A DNA stretch of 42,787 nt from Bacteroidales bacterium (GCA_030668615.1 DAOUTQ010000005.1:1-42787), one strand, 5' to 3'; shown: positions 18,758-28,949, numbered from the stretch's first letter. A program made the numbers and translations. The notes: a model not told the origin generated them from the sequence alone.

Positions 18758-18765
18758 TATTTTTG
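18758..18765 (+). promoter_or_regulatory. -7 box for tRNA-Arg
   Basis: TATTTTTG, 17 nt upstream of the tRNA 5' end. Confidence 0.45.
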
Positions 18766-18782
18766 CAACGCTAAAAGATATT

Positions 18783-18856
18783 GGTCTCGTAGCTCAGTTG
18801 GATAGAGCAATAGCCTTCTAAGCTATGGGTCGCAGGTTCGAATCCTGCCGGGATCA
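18783..18856 (+). tRNA. tRNA-Arg (anticodon TCT)
   Basis: Cloverleaf: acceptor GGTCTCG/CGGGATC (with wobbles), D-stem GCTC/GAGC, anticodon stem ATAGC-CTTCTAA-GCTAT, T-arm GCAGG-TTCGAAT-CCTGC. 3' CCA not encoded. Confidence 0.95.
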
Positions 18857-18867
18857 CTAAAAATAGC

Positions 18868-18896
18868 AAAAGCCATTACAAATTGTAATGGCTTTT
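18868..18896 (+). terminator. terminator after tRNA-Arg
   Basis: AAAAGCCATTACA-aat-TGTAATGGCTTTT followed by TTT. Confidence 0.85.
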
Positions 18897-18993
18897 TTTA
18901 TTGTTATAGTTAATCCCCTAATTTGAAATCTGCCTAAATTTTGATAACTTGTGAAAAGAATAAGGAGTTAAAAATCAGTTAAAACCTATTTAT

Positions 18994-19686
18994 ATGGCAA
19001 ATATCCTGCTTAAGTATTTAGAAGATAGATACAAACATCATATTCCAAATGAAAAAGTTAAATCACCAGGACCTGTTATAACAATTTCGAGATATTTTGG
19101 TTGTCCTGCAAATATGTGTGCTAATGATTTAGCAGATTTATTAACTGAAATGGAAGAAACTCAAGATAAACCATGGAAAGTTATTAACAAGGAAATTTTG
19201 GAACAAGCTGCAAAGGAATTAGGATTAACACCCGAAAAAATTGAGTTTGTTTTCAAATTTGAGAAAAGGAGTGCAGTTGATGAAATTTTAGAGGCTTTAT
19301 CAAGTAAATATTATAAAAGTGAAAGAAAAATAAAAAATACAATTTGTGAAGTAATACGCTCCATAGGAGAAAGAGGAAATGTTATTATTGTTGGTAGGGC
19401 AGGTGTTGCTATTTTAAAAGATATACCTAATTCACTTCATGTTAAATTAATAGCTCCTTTAGATTATAGAGTAGATGGTGTAAGTCGTCGTCATCAAATT
19501 TCTCATACTAAAGCAAGAAAATTAACTTTAGAGATGGATAAGAATAGGTCACAATTAAGAGCGGAATTTGCAGGAATAAAGATGGATTTAGTTGATTATG
19601 ATCTAATTTTTAATTGTCAGGCTTTAAAATCTGAAGAAATTGTGAAGTTAGTTAGTAAGGCTGCGAAAATAAAGGGCCTTGTTTAA
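18994..19686 (+). CDS. cytidylate kinase-like family protein
   Basis: ITISRYFGCPANMCANDLADLL, ANVIIVGRAG-type motif (GNVIIVGRAGVAIL), LHVKLIAPLDYRVDGVSRRHQIS. Confidence 0.85.
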   Translation: MANILLKYLEDRYKHHIPNEKVKSPGPVITISRYFGCPANMCANDLADLLTEMEETQDKPWKVINKEILEQAAKELGLTPEKIEFVFKFEKRSAVDEILEALSSKYYKSERKIKNTICEVIRSIGERGNVIIVGRAGVAILKDIPNSLHVKLIAPLDYRVDGVSRRHQISHTKARKLTLEMDKNRSQLRAEFAGIKMDLVDYDLIFNCQALKSEEIVKLVSKAAKIKGLV

Positions 19687-19706
19687 ATTATAAACAATTA
19701 TAAATT

Positions 19707-19733
19707 AAAAGTCCGGTGATTAGCCGGACTTTT
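19707..19733 (+). terminator. terminator after the cytidylate-kinase-like gene
   Basis: AAAAGTCCGG-tgattag-CCGGACTTTT followed by TTT. Confidence 0.85.
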
Positions 19734-19791
19734 TTTATCTATGCAAAATTTAAACAAAATAAACCAATGTGAGTTAATGGTAATGCATAGA

Positions 19792-19822
19792 AAAAGAGGG
19801 AAGTAATTTACTTCCCTCTTTT
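19792..19822 (-). terminator. terminator-like hairpin after the S8 protease gene
   Basis: AAAAGAGGGAAGTA-att-TACTTCCCTCTTTT, 14-bp perfect stem, 8 nt from the stop codon. Confidence 0.8.
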
Positions 19823-19829
19823 AGATAAC

Positions 19830-22800
19830 TTATTGTTTAATAAATTGTTTAACTAGTGGTTCTTTTTCATCTTCAATTGAAATGATGTATAAACCAGTAG
19901 GTAATTCAGAAATATCTACTTCTTTTTCACTACCATTCATCTCAAGTGTTTTTACTAAAGTACCAACCGTATTGTAAATGTTTATTCTTCCAACTCTATG
20001 TCCATTAATAACATCTACATTAATAAATGTACTCGCTGGATTTGGATAAATATTAACAGTTGATCTACCGTTTCCACTTTCATTAACACTTAGAGGAGTA
20101 GCAGCAAAACCATAAACTGAAGCAGGTAGACAGAAGTTAGTTACATCTGATGATGTAAATGAACCTCCTGATGCTAATACTGATCCTCCAGTAACTTCTA
20201 ATGTATATGACCCATTTCCGTAAGAACAGCAAATGCCATCACCGTAAGAATCTAAAATAGTGAAATCATAACAATCATCAGCTAAGTCATTAATTGGAAT
20301 AACAAGAGTTGATCCATCAGCTTGTGACCCGTAAGTACCACCTGAAGCAACAGTTGATCCACCATTATTCTTCAATGTCCAGCTTGTTTCTTCTGGATAG
20401 TTGTCAAATGTAATAGTTAATGTTAAATCAGTACCTGTTGGTGTTGATCCAGTAGTTACACTTATATTATCAATAGCGAAATCACTTCTATAACTATTTG
20501 CTGTTGTAGCAACATAACGAAGCTGAACAGAAGTGCCATAGTAAGAACTTAAACTAACAGATGCATCATACCAAGAATTTCCTTGGTCTCCAGACTTTGT
20601 CCATAATGTAGTCCATGAAGTTCCATCGGTACTAGCTTGTAAATTAATTGTTCCCATACTTGATCCATACATATGATAAGCAAAATTGAAACTTGCATTA
20701 TCTTCTGCTGTAAGATCGAAACAAGGGCTATTTATGGTAGCCACTTTACTTGGATAATTTGGACTTGAAGATTCAACATATATATAATACGTTCCTTCGT
20801 CAGCAGATGATGGACCTGTGCTTGATGAAGGTGTTCCATTTGCATCAACTGCCCAATCAAAATCATCACTTACATCTTGCGTCCAAGCACCTATTCCACT
20901 TTCAAATCCTTCAGAATAAGGGTAAGAAGTTATACCACCAGTACATCCACCACCTGTTTGATCATCAGTTGTAACATTTAGTGTTGAACTTGTAGCTGAA
21001 ACATTTCCTGCAAGGTCTTTAGCTTTAACAGTCATTGCATATGTTGTCGAAGCAGTTAATCCTGTAATATCTGCAGATGTTCCTGTAACAGAACCTATTA
21101 AACTACCATTTTGATATACATCATAACCAGTTACACCAACATTATCAGTTGAAGCATTCCATGCAAGTGTAAAAGAAGTTTGAGTTATACTTGAAGATAC
21201 TAAACTTGTTGGAGCTGTTGGAGCTTCTGTATCAGGAGGAGTTGCTGTAGTTACATTTAATGTTGAACTTGTAGCTGAAACATTTCCTGCAAGGTCCTTA
21301 GCTTTAACAGTCATTGCATAAGTTGTTGAAGCAGTTAATCCTGAAATATTTGCAGATGTTCCTGTAACAGAGCCTATTAAACTACCATTTCGGTATACAT
21401 CATATCCTGTAACACCTACATTATCACTTGAAGCATTCCAACTTAGTGTAAATGTAGTTTCTGTAATACTTGATGAAGATAAACTTGTTGGAGCAGTAGG
21501 AGCTTCAATGTCAATTACTTCACCGAAAGTTACTGTATAATCTTCAACTTCACCATAAGTAAAAGTTTCACAAGCAGTTTGAGCTGCGTTATATTTCATT
21601 GAAACTCTCATTCTGGTTGTTCCAGTAGCAGTTGAAAGAATATTCATTGTTCCTGTAACTGTAGAACTACTCATTGATCCAGGATCAAATGCAAGTTCAC
21701 CAGCATCATCAAAATCTTTATCATTATTATAATCAATCCAGATTTTCCAGTACTCATTATATGATGAGCTTCCGAAACCAGGTGTTAATGAAATACTAAC
21801 TGCAGAACCAGCTTCTAATGTAATGTTTTCAGATGTGAAATCAGTATATGCAGCACCGTTTGATGAATTAGAATAAGCTCCAACTTGAACTTCTGAAATC
21901 CACTCATATGAAAAATCGTTACCTTTTGACTCACAATATGTAGCAATAATCTCATCTGTAGTTATTGAAACAGAATTACTTGCGCCTGATTCGTTACCAG
22001 CTGCATCTTTAGCTTTTACATAAAATGAATATGTAGTTGATGAAGAAAGTCCAGTAACTGTAGAAGATGTGTTTGATGATGTAGTTAAATAACTACCATT
22101 TCTATAAATATCATAACCTGTAACACCAATATTATCAGTTGCAGCATTCCAGTTAAGAACAACTGAATTTTCTGTAACATTTGATGATGCAAGTCCGGAT
22201 GGAGTAGTTGGAGCTTCTGTATCAACAACAACAGATCCACCTAAAGAAGCAAAAGCATTTATTCTTCCACTACCTAATTTACCAATGTAAGATGGGTTTT
22301 GAGAATCAATGTTATCGGCATTGTCAACAATACGATCAAATACCTGTTGTGGAGTAATATTTCCTTCAAAACGAGAAATAATAAGTGCAGCTAACCCAGA
22401 AACATGAGGACAAGCCATTGATGTTCCTTGCATAACACCATATGCATTGTTTGGATACGTACTATGTATTGCAGTAGGATCATAATTACTTGAAATTAAT
22501 TCACCACCTGGAGCAGCAACATCTACCCAAGTATCATAATTAGAATAATAAGATCTTTCATCATTACAATTAGTTGCAGCTACCGCTAAAACATTATCGT
22601 AACAACCAGGCCACCATTGTCCGCTTGAACCATCGTTACCTGCTGCGAATATAACAATACCACCGTCCATTGGAGCTGATGAAGAACCAGCTTCTGCAAT
22701 AAAGTAATCTATTGCATCAAGAACTGCTTGGTCAACTACACCAACTGAAGTGTAACCCCAGCTATTCTGTGAAATAACAGCACCATTATCAGCTGCGTAA

Positions 22801-23711
22801 GTATAAGCTTCTTCAAAACCACCAGTGCTTTGAGCAAATACATTACATGACATGATTCTAACACCATCGTTACTTCCTGAACCACCAGCAACACCAGCAA
22901 CACCGATACCATTATTTGTTTCGGCTGCAACTGTTCCAGCTACGTGAGTTCCATGATCACCAACATAAATTTCACCTTTATCATCACCAAAATTGTAACC
23001 ATAAATGTCATCTACATAACCGTTGTTATCATCATCAACATTATTTCCAGCAATTTCACCTGGATTAACCCACATGTTTCCTGCTAAATCAACATGATCC
23101 CAATCTACACCACCATCTTCAATAGCAACAATAACATTTGAACTACCAGTTTCTAATGTCCAAGCTTCTAATAAACTGATGTCATCACCAACTGTACCAC
23201 CGTTTTGACCAGTATTTTCATAATGCCATTGATCAGAAAAATTAGGATCATTAGGAGTTCCTGTAAGTGACTCAGTTTGAGGAACACTTCTTAATTCTGC
23301 TTTATATTCAGGATTTGCATGCTCTATGTCAGCAGAATTCATAAACTCTTTTGCTAATTCAACAGGCATAGCTTTGGTATTATACTCAACTTTGTACCAA
23401 AGATGTAATCCGTATTCTCTGTGTTTTGCTTCATTTATACCAGCATCTCTAAAAATACGAGTGTATTTTACAGCACCATATTTTTGGTTTAGTTTATCGA
23501 TACTTGCGATTCCGGTTTGAACATAGCCTGCTTTTGCATCAGCAGCAAGTTCTCTTTTTGAACTTGTTTTCTCAACTAAAATGTCAAGTTGTTTTGTTCT
23601 TGCTTCCTTAAATTTTACTTTAAGTACTCCATCCAGAACTTCAGGGTTCTGAGCAAACGAAATACTACCAATAAAAGTTAATGCAATTAGTAGAGTAAAA
23701 AGTCTCTTCAT
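19830..23711 (-). CDS. secreted S8 subtilisin-family protease with three FN3 domains, GEVED domain, MAM/jelly-roll-like region and T9SS C-terminal sorting domain
   Basis: Catalytic Asp 'AIEDGGVDWDHVD', His 'GDHGTHVAGTVAAE', Ser 'MQGTSMACPHVSGLAAL'; FN3 'DTEAPTAPTSL...'; GEVED 'GEVEDYTV'; C-term 'VNIYPNPASTFINVDV...GLYIISIE'. Confidence 0.95.
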   Translation of the reverse strand: MKRLFTLLIALTFIGSISFAQNPEVLDGVLKVKFKEARTKQLDILVEKTSSKRELAADAKAGYVQTGIASIDKLNQKYGAVKYTRIFRDAGINEAKHREYGLHLWYKVEYNTKAMPVELAKEFMNSADIEHANPEYKAELRSVPQTESLTGTPNDPNFSDQWHYENTGQNGGTVGDDISLLEAWTLETGSSNVIVAIEDGGVDWDHVDLAGNMWVNPGEIAGNNVDDDNNGYVDDIYGYNFGDDKGEIYVGDHGTHVAGTVAAETNNGIGVAGVAGGSGSNDGVRIMSCNVFAQSTGGFEEAYTYAADNGAVISQNSWGYTSVGVVDQAVLDAIDYFIAEAGSSSAPMDGGIVIFAAGNDGSSGQWWPGCYDNVLAVAATNCNDERSYYSNYDTWVDVAAPGGELISSNYDPTAIHSTYPNNAYGVMQGTSMACPHVSGLAALIISRFEGNITPQQVFDRIVDNADNIDSQNPSYIGKLGSGRINAFASLGGSVVVDTEAPTTPSGLASSNVTENSVVLNWNAATDNIGVTGYDIYRNGSYLTTSSNTSSTVTGLSSSTTYSFYVKAKDAAGNESGASNSVSITTDEIIATYCESKGNDFSYEWISEVQVGAYSNSSNGAAYTDFTSENITLEAGSAVSISLTPGFGSSSYNEYWKIWIDYNNDKDFDDAGELAFDPGSMSSSTVTGTMNILSTATGTTRMRVSMKYNAAQTACETFTYGEVEDYTVTFGEVIDIEAPTAPTSLSSSSITETTFTLSWNASSDNVGVTGYDVYRNGSLIGSVTGTSANISGLTASTTYAMTVKAKDLAGNVSATSSTLNVTTATPPDTEAPTAPTSLVSSSITQTSFTLAWNASTDNVGVTGYDVYQNGSLIGSVTGTSADITGLTASTTYAMTVKAKDLAGNVSATSSTLNVTTDDQTGGGCTGGITSYPYSEGFESGIGAWTQDVSDDFDWAVDANGTPSSSTGPSSADEGTYYIYVESSSPNYPSKVATINSPCFDLTAEDNASFNFAYHMYGSSMGTINLQASTDGTSWTTLWTKSGDQGNSWYDASVSLSSYYGTSVQLRYVATTANSYRSDFAIDNISVTTGSTPTGTDLTLTITFDNYPEETSWTLKNNGGSTVASGGTYGSQADGSTLVIPINDLADDCYDFTILDSYGDGICCSYGNGSYTLEVTGGSVLASGGSFTSSDVTNFCLPASVYGFAATPLSVNESGNGRSTVNIYPNPASTFINVDVINGHRVGRINIYNTVGTLVKTLEMNGSEKEVDISELPTGLYIISIEDEKEPLVKQFIKQ
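20971..21512 (-). repeat. two near-identical tandem FN3-encoding units (279-bp period)
   Basis: Plus-strand blocks 20971-21232 and 21250-21512 share long near-identical stretches (e.g. ttgaacttgtagctgaaacatttcctgcaaggtc). Confidence 0.85.
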
Positions 23712-23858
23712 AGTAAAATGGTTTAGGTTAATAAATTAAATTTAGTAAATAGAGTTTTTTATAATGATCCGCAATTTATAATAAAAAAAGACTTTTTTAT
23801 CTCTTAACCGATGAACGACAATTTCCTTCATACGAAAAACGGCTTTCAACATATTTTA

Positions 23859-23866
23859 TAATTTTG
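23859..23866 (+). promoter_or_regulatory. -7 box for the C1 peptidase gene
   Basis: TAATTTTG, 79 nt upstream of the ATG. Confidence 0.4.
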
Positions 23867-23945
23867 TTAATTATTTATTAAGTTTAGATTAAACGATTTG
23901 CGTTTTATGATATCTATACATCATTACTAATTAAATGAAAATAAC

Positions 23946-25145
23946 ATGATTAAAAGAAAACTAATATTTGCTTTTGTAATGCTTTTCTTTGCATTTACAA
24001 GCTCTTATTCACAAACTGAGGAAGTAAAAAATGGTTATGAATTTAAAACCTTGAAAGAAATAAAAACAACTTCCGTTAAAGATCAGCATAGATCTGGAAC
24101 ATGTTGGAGCTTTTCGGCTTTATCATTAATGGAAACAGAAATGATCAGAAATGGAAAACCTGAAATTGATCTTTCTGAGGCGTGGGTAATTAGACATTCA
24201 TATTCTGATAAAGCCGTGAAATATGTTAGAATGAATGGTTACCTTAATTTTGGTGGTGGTGGAGCATTTCATGATGTTACAAACTGTATAAAAAAATATG
24301 GAATTGTTCCAGAAGAAGTTTATCAAGGTCTTAATTATGGAACAGATAAATTTGTGCATGGTGAAATAGATGCCGTATTAAAAGGGTATGTAGAAAATGT
24401 GATTAAAAATAAGAATAGAGAGTTAACACCAGCATGGCATAATGGTTTTAATGGTATTCTTGATGCTTATTTTGGAGAAATACCTGAGAAGTTTACTTAT
24501 AAAGGAATGGAATATACTCCAAAATCATTTGCGAAGGAATATGTTGGAATCAACCCTGATGATTATATAGAGGTTACCTCTTATACTCATCATCCTTATT
24601 ACAGTCAGTTTGTATTTGAATTGCCTGATAATTGGGCTTTTGGATTAATCTATAATGTAAAATTGGACGAGTTAGTTGAAATAATAGACAACGCTATTAA
24701 TAATGGATATTCTGTAACGTATGGTGGGGATGTAAGTGAAAAGGGTTTCTCATGGAAACATGGGATTGCAATTGTTCCTGATTTAGATGTTGAAGAAACA
24801 GCAGGATCTGATAAAGAACACTGGACAAATTTGACTAATAAAGAAAAAGAAAAAGTTCTTTATTCATTTGAAGAGCCAGTAAAAGAAGTTGAAATTACAA
24901 TTGAAATGCGACAGAAAGCATTTGATAATTACAGAACCAGTGATGATCATGGAATTCATATCGTTGGAATAGCTGAAGATCAAACTGGAAATAAATTTTA
25001 TAAAATAAAGAATAGCTGGGACGTTGATAATATCTATGACGGATATTTATATATGTCAGAAGCTTTTTTGAAATATAAAATTAATAATATTATGGTACAC
25101 AAAAATGCTGTACCAAAGGAAATTGCTAAAAAATTAGGTTTATAA
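23946..25145 (+). CDS. exported C1-family peptidase (bleomycin hydrolase / aminopeptidase C-like)
   Basis: Signal peptide; catalytic 'VKDQHRSGTCWSFSALSLMETE', 'DDHGIHIVGIAEDQTGNKFYKIKNSWD'. Confidence 0.93.
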   Translation: MIKRKLIFAFVMLFFAFTSSYSQTEEVKNGYEFKTLKEIKTTSVKDQHRSGTCWSFSALSLMETEMIRNGKPEIDLSEAWVIRHSYSDKAVKYVRMNGYLNFGGGGAFHDVTNCIKKYGIVPEEVYQGLNYGTDKFVHGEIDAVLKGYVENVIKNKNRELTPAWHNGFNGILDAYFGEIPEKFTYKGMEYTPKSFAKEYVGINPDDYIEVTSYTHHPYYSQFVFELPDNWAFGLIYNVKLDELVEIIDNAINNGYSVTYGGDVSEKGFSWKHGIAIVPDLDVEETAGSDKEHWTNLTNKEKEKVLYSFEEPVKEVEITIEMRQKAFDNYRTSDDHGIHIVGIAEDQTGNKFYKIKNSWDVDNIYDGYLYMSEAFLKYKINNIMVHKNAVPKEIAKKLGL

Positions 25146-25166
25146 GAATTTAAATTAGCATATGCG

Positions 25167-25197
25167 ACCGTCGTTGATTTACCAACGACGGTTTTTT
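25167..25197 (+). terminator. terminator after the C1 peptidase
   Basis: ACCGTCGTTG-atttac-CAACGACGGT followed by TTTTT. Confidence 0.9.
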
Positions 25198-25300
25198 ATT
25201 GGAAACTGATTGTAAATGAAGTTTTAAAACCTAATTATGCTTGTACTGCAAAAGTCATATTTTTCATTTAATTTTACACTGCAACTTATATATTTAAGTT

Positions 25301-25510
25301 ATGGAATGTAAAAAAGATCAAAACAAAGAAAACTGTAATTGTACTTATTCATGCAGTAAAAAGGGAGTCTGTTGTGATTGTATTACTTACCATAGAAAAT
25401 TGGGACAGTTACCAGCTTGTTATTTCCCAAATGATGTTGAAAGAACTTATGACAGATCTATAAAGAAATTTTTAGAAACTGTTCAAGAGAGGGGTCATCA
25501 CTGGAATTAA
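25301..25510 (+). CDS. small Cys-rich protein, DUF6485-like
   Basis: [43 protein letters not shown]...[10 protein letters not shown]; the family name is from memory. Confidence 0.75.
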   Translation: MECKKDQNKENCNCTYSCSKKGVCCDCITYHRKLGQLPACYFPNDVERTYDRSIKKFLETVQERGHHWN

Positions 25511-25517
25511 ATAAAAT

Positions 25518-26090
25518 ATGGAAAAGCAACGTTGTGGATGGGCAAAAAAGCCTTTAGATATTGAATATCATGATAATGAGTGGGGAGTTCCGGTTCATGA
25601 AGATAGAAAACTATTTGAATTTTTGGTTTTGGATGCTTTTCAGGCTGGATTAAGTTGGAGTACAATTCTTAATAAACGTGAAAATTTTAGAAAAGCTTTT
25701 GATGGTTTTGATTATCATATAATTGTTAAATATAAACAATCAAAAATTGACGAGTTATTGCAAAACGAAGGAATCATAAGAAATAAACTCAAAATTAATG
25801 CTACAATTACGAATGCAAAAGCTTTTATTCAGGTTCAGAGTGAATTAGGATCTTTTGATAAATATATTTGGTCTTTTACTGGAGGTAAAACCATTATCAA
25901 CTCATGGAAAGAAATGAGTGATGTGCCTGCAACTTCGCCAGAATCGGATGCTATGAGCAAAGATTTAAAGAAAAGAGGGTTTAAATTTGTAGGTTCTACA
26001 ATTTGTTATGCATTTATGCAAGCAGCAGGAATGGTAAATGATCATTTAATTAGCTGTTTTAGGTATAAGGAAATTAATTATGATAAATAA
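25518..26090 (+). CDS. tag: DNA-3-methyladenine glycosylase I
   Basis: RCGWAKKPLDIEYHDNEWGVPVHEDRKLFEFLVLDAFQAGLSWSTIL...FKFVGSTICYAFMQAAGMVNDH. Confidence 0.96.
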   Translation: MEKQRCGWAKKPLDIEYHDNEWGVPVHEDRKLFEFLVLDAFQAGLSWSTILNKRENFRKAFDGFDYHIIVKYKQSKIDELLQNEGIIRNKLKINATITNAKAFIQVQSELGSFDKYIWSFTGGKTIINSWKEMSDVPATSPESDAMSKDLKKRGFKFVGSTICYAFMQAAGMVNDHLISCFRYKEINYDK

Positions 26091-27471
26091 TGATATTATT
26101 TGCGCAATTTCAACACCACAAGGGAATGGCGCAATAGCTATTGTAAGGTTAAGCGGAGATGAATCAATTGCTTTGATTGATAAGTTGTATGTTTCACCAA
26201 AAGAAGGTAAACGATTAATTGATCAACAATCACATACCATTCATTTTGGAGTTTTAAAAGATGGAGATAAATTAGTTGATGAAGTTGTAATATCCTTGTT
26301 TAAAAACCCTAATTCGTATACAGGCGAAGATTTAGTTGAAATATCTTGTCATGGTTCGGAGTATCTTCAGCGACAAATACTACAGCTATTAATTCGAAAT
26401 GGCGCACGATTGGCAAAACCGGGTGAATTTACTTTGAGAGCATTCTTGAATGGTAAAATGGATCTGTCGCAAGCCGAAGCAGTAGCTGATTTAATTGCTT
26501 CATCGTCTGCATCATCGCATAAAGTTGCAATTGAACAAATGCGCGGTGGCTTTTCAAGTGAAATAGCCAGTTTGCGTGATAGATTATTGCATTTTATTTC
26601 ATTATTAGAGTTAGAACTGGATTTTAGTGAAGAAGATGTTGAATTTGCTGATCGTAAACAACTTGATGATTTATTAAATAATATACAAACACTTATTCTT
26701 AAGTTATTAAAATCATTCGATTTAGGAAATGTAATTAAAAATGGTGTTCCGGTAGCTATTGTCGGACATACGAACGTTGGTAAATCCACTTTATTGAATA
26801 AAATTCTTAATGAAGAAAAGGCAATCGTATCTGATATTGCAGGAACAACCCGTGATGTTATTGAAGATGTTATTAATATTGAAGGAGTTTCATTTCGATT
26901 TATTGATACAGCAGGTATACGAGAAACATCAGATACAATAGAGACAATAGGAATTGAACGTACATATGATAGGATTTCTAAAGCATCAATAATATTATTA
27001 CTAGTGGATGCAACTGAGGATGAAGAAAATATTGAAAAAGCAATTACAACTGTAGAAAATAAAATTGGAGCAAGTGACAAAAAGCTCATTGTAGTTATTA
27101 ATAAAATTGATCAAGCAAAGATTGATTATAGTTTTGATAACTTATTACGTGGTAAGGATGTTGTAGTAAAAATTTCTGCAAAAACAGGCAAAAATTTAGA
27201 TAATTTAATTAATGAATTATTGTCTGTTGTAAATTTAAGTGCTTTAAATCAAAATGAAGTTATAGTAACCAATGCACGCCATTATGAAGCACTTGAAAAA
27301 GCGTCAGAATCACTACAACGTGCCATTGATGGATTAAATTCAGGTATTACTGGCGATTTTCTTGCTCAAGATATCCGTGAAACACTTCATTATTTGGGTG
27401 AAATAACTGGAGAAATTACTACGGACGAAGTACTTGGAAATATCTTCAAGAATTTCTGTATCGGAAAATAA
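26080..27471 (+). CDS. mnmE: tRNA modification GTPase MnmE (TrmE)
   Basis: N-terminal 'DIICAISTPQGNGAIAIVRLSG', G1 'GHTNVGKSTLLN', 'DTAGIRET', NKID, C-terminal 'EITTDEVLGNIFKNFCIGK'. Confidence 0.98.
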   Translation: MINNDIICAISTPQGNGAIAIVRLSGDESIALIDKLYVSPKEGKRLIDQQSHTIHFGVLKDGDKLVDEVVISLFKNPNSYTGEDLVEISCHGSEYLQRQILQLLIRNGARLAKPGEFTLRAFLNGKMDLSQAEAVADLIASSSASSHKVAIEQMRGGFSSEIASLRDRLLHFISLLELELDFSEEDVEFADRKQLDDLLNNIQTLILKLLKSFDLGNVIKNGVPVAIVGHTNVGKSTLLNKILNEEKAIVSDIAGTTRDVIEDVINIEGVSFRFIDTAGIRETSDTIETIGIERTYDRISKASIILLLVDATEDEENIEKAITTVENKIGASDKKLIVVINKIDQAKIDYSFDNLLRGKDVVVKISAKTGKNLDNLINELLSVVNLSALNQNEVIVTNARHYEALEKASESLQRAIDGLNSGITGDFLAQDIRETLHYLGEITGEITTDEVLGNIFKNFCIGK

Positions 27472-27517
27472 TACAAATTAAACAATCCACAATAATGCAT
27501 GGGTATTTTTTAGATTA

Positions 27518-28420
27518 TTAGAGATATTCATAATCATAATTTTGATATAAGGTTTTTAGAGGACTAAATCCTTTCTTTGGCGATATCCGTGCAACATGAA
27601 TATAAGTCATGGTAGTCTTAACATCGGCATGACCAAGTTGATTTTTCACACTCACTATATCGAGACCATCTTCAAGTAAATGTGTAGCATAGCTATGTCT
27701 GAGGCTATGAATACTTGCTTTCTTCTCAATTTTACATTTCTTTAAAGTGTTTCGCATAATTCGTTGAATACTGCCTTGAGTCATTGGACTACCTTTTTGT
27801 TGTCCATTAAATAAGTAAGACTGAGGTATGTAAGTTTCTAAATATAGCTTAAGTCCTCTAACCAACATGTCTGAAATTGGAACATATCTATCTTTTTTAC
27901 ATTTTGATTGTCTTACATGAATCATTTTTCGATTCAAATCAACATCTGCAATTCGAAGTTTGATAGCTTCACTGATACGCAAACCTGAATCGTAAATTGT
28001 GCCTAATATTATTCGATGCTTTAGATTTTTAGGGGTTTTTAGCAAAAGTTTAATTTCTTCTTTTGAGAAAACTACAGGAAGAAGAAAGGGAGCACGAACG
28101 GATGGAAGTTTTAATTTTAGGCCTGTTTTATTAAAAATTTCAAATATATGCCGTAATCCACAAACTAAATGCTTCAAACGACTTAAGCTGGGCGACTCAT
28201 TTTGACGAATAAAAACAATGTAATCTTCAATTTCATCAATAGTTAATTCTAAAGGAGAGCGATTATAATATAAAGCTAACTTACTTATTTGAAGTAAATA
28301 ATTTTGTACACAAGAATTACTTTTACCTGCAGCAAGAAATTTACGTGTAAAAACCTTACATATATTTGTAAATCCAGGGATAGTGATGCAGGCAAACATT
28401 TTATATGTTAATCGATTCAT
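27518..28420 (-). CDS. tyrosine recombinase / phage-type integrase family protein
   Basis: Catalytic set: 'DSGLRISEAIKLRIAD', 'HSLRHSYATHLLEDG', 'LGHADVKTTMTYIHV'; core-binding domain at the N-terminus. Confidence 0.92.
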   Translation of the reverse strand: MNRLTYKMFACITIPGFTNICKVFTRKFLAAGKSNSCVQNYLLQISKLALYYNRSPLELTIDEIEDYIVFIRQNESPSLSRLKHLVCGLRHIFEIFNKTGLKLKLPSVRAPFLLPVVFSKEEIKLLLKTPKNLKHRIILGTIYDSGLRISEAIKLRIADVDLNRKMIHVRQSKCKKDRYVPISDMLVRGLKLYLETYIPQSYLFNGQQKGSPMTQGSIQRIMRNTLKKCKIEKKASIHSLRHSYATHLLEDGLDIVSVKNQLGHADVKTTMTYIHVARISPKKGFSPLKTLYQNYDYEYL

Positions 28421-28554
28421 TGCATTTTATTTTATTTAGATCTTGATTAATAGTATTGGAAGTTTAATTTAAAAAATGACGTAAATCAAAAATGAAGAAT
28501 CATTCTATAAGTGTTTATTTATGAATTATAACTTAATTTGTTAAAAATAATGAG

Positions 28555-28788
28555 ATGAAAGAAAATCAAGATTTATTATTTAAACCAAATATCTTAAAAG
28601 ATTTAGTTTCAATGAAAATGCCCTTTGGAAAATACAAAGGGAGGTTAATCTGTGATTTGCCTGAACCATATCTGGTTTGGTTTTATCAGAAAGGTTTTCC
28701 TGTAGGAAAACTAGGGATGCTGTTGGGAACCATTTACGAAATAAAACTAAATGGATTGGAATACCTGCTTAAACCCCTAAAAAAATAA
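28555..28788 (+). CDS. DUF3820 family protein
   Basis: MPFGKYKGRLICDLPEPYLVWFYQKGFPVGKLGMLLGTIYEIKLNGL. Confidence 0.85.
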   Translation: MKENQDLLFKPNILKDLVSMKMPFGKYKGRLICDLPEPYLVWFYQKGFPVGKLGMLLGTIYEIKLNGLEYLLKPLKK

Positions 28789-28949
28789 TTCACTAAGAAA
28801 TATTTTTCACAACAATCATTATAATTGTTGGGTGAAAGTAATATTTGAATTCAATTTTTATTTTTTTAATTTAGATTCTTTTATTTAAACACAATTTAAT
28901 TTAAAACAAACAGTTTTTATTCTGAATTCTAAAAATTAATCTTATTATT

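Noticed and set aside
20750-20974. 74-aa His/Gln/Leu-rich plus-strand ORF
   Set aside because: Shadow ORF of the S8 protease Asp/Ser-rich region.
20971-21512. Possible CRISPR-like or VNTR array
   Set aside because: The repeat is in-frame FN3 coding sequence with 279-bp period; no spacers or short repeats.
26367-27089. 240-aa minus-strand ORF
   Set aside because: Longest antisense ORF but lies wholly inside mnmE; Ser/Ile-rich with no recognisable domain.
27480-28555. Complete insertion sequence or integrative element around the recombinase
   Set aside because: No terminal inverted repeats, target duplication or accessory transposase found by eye.
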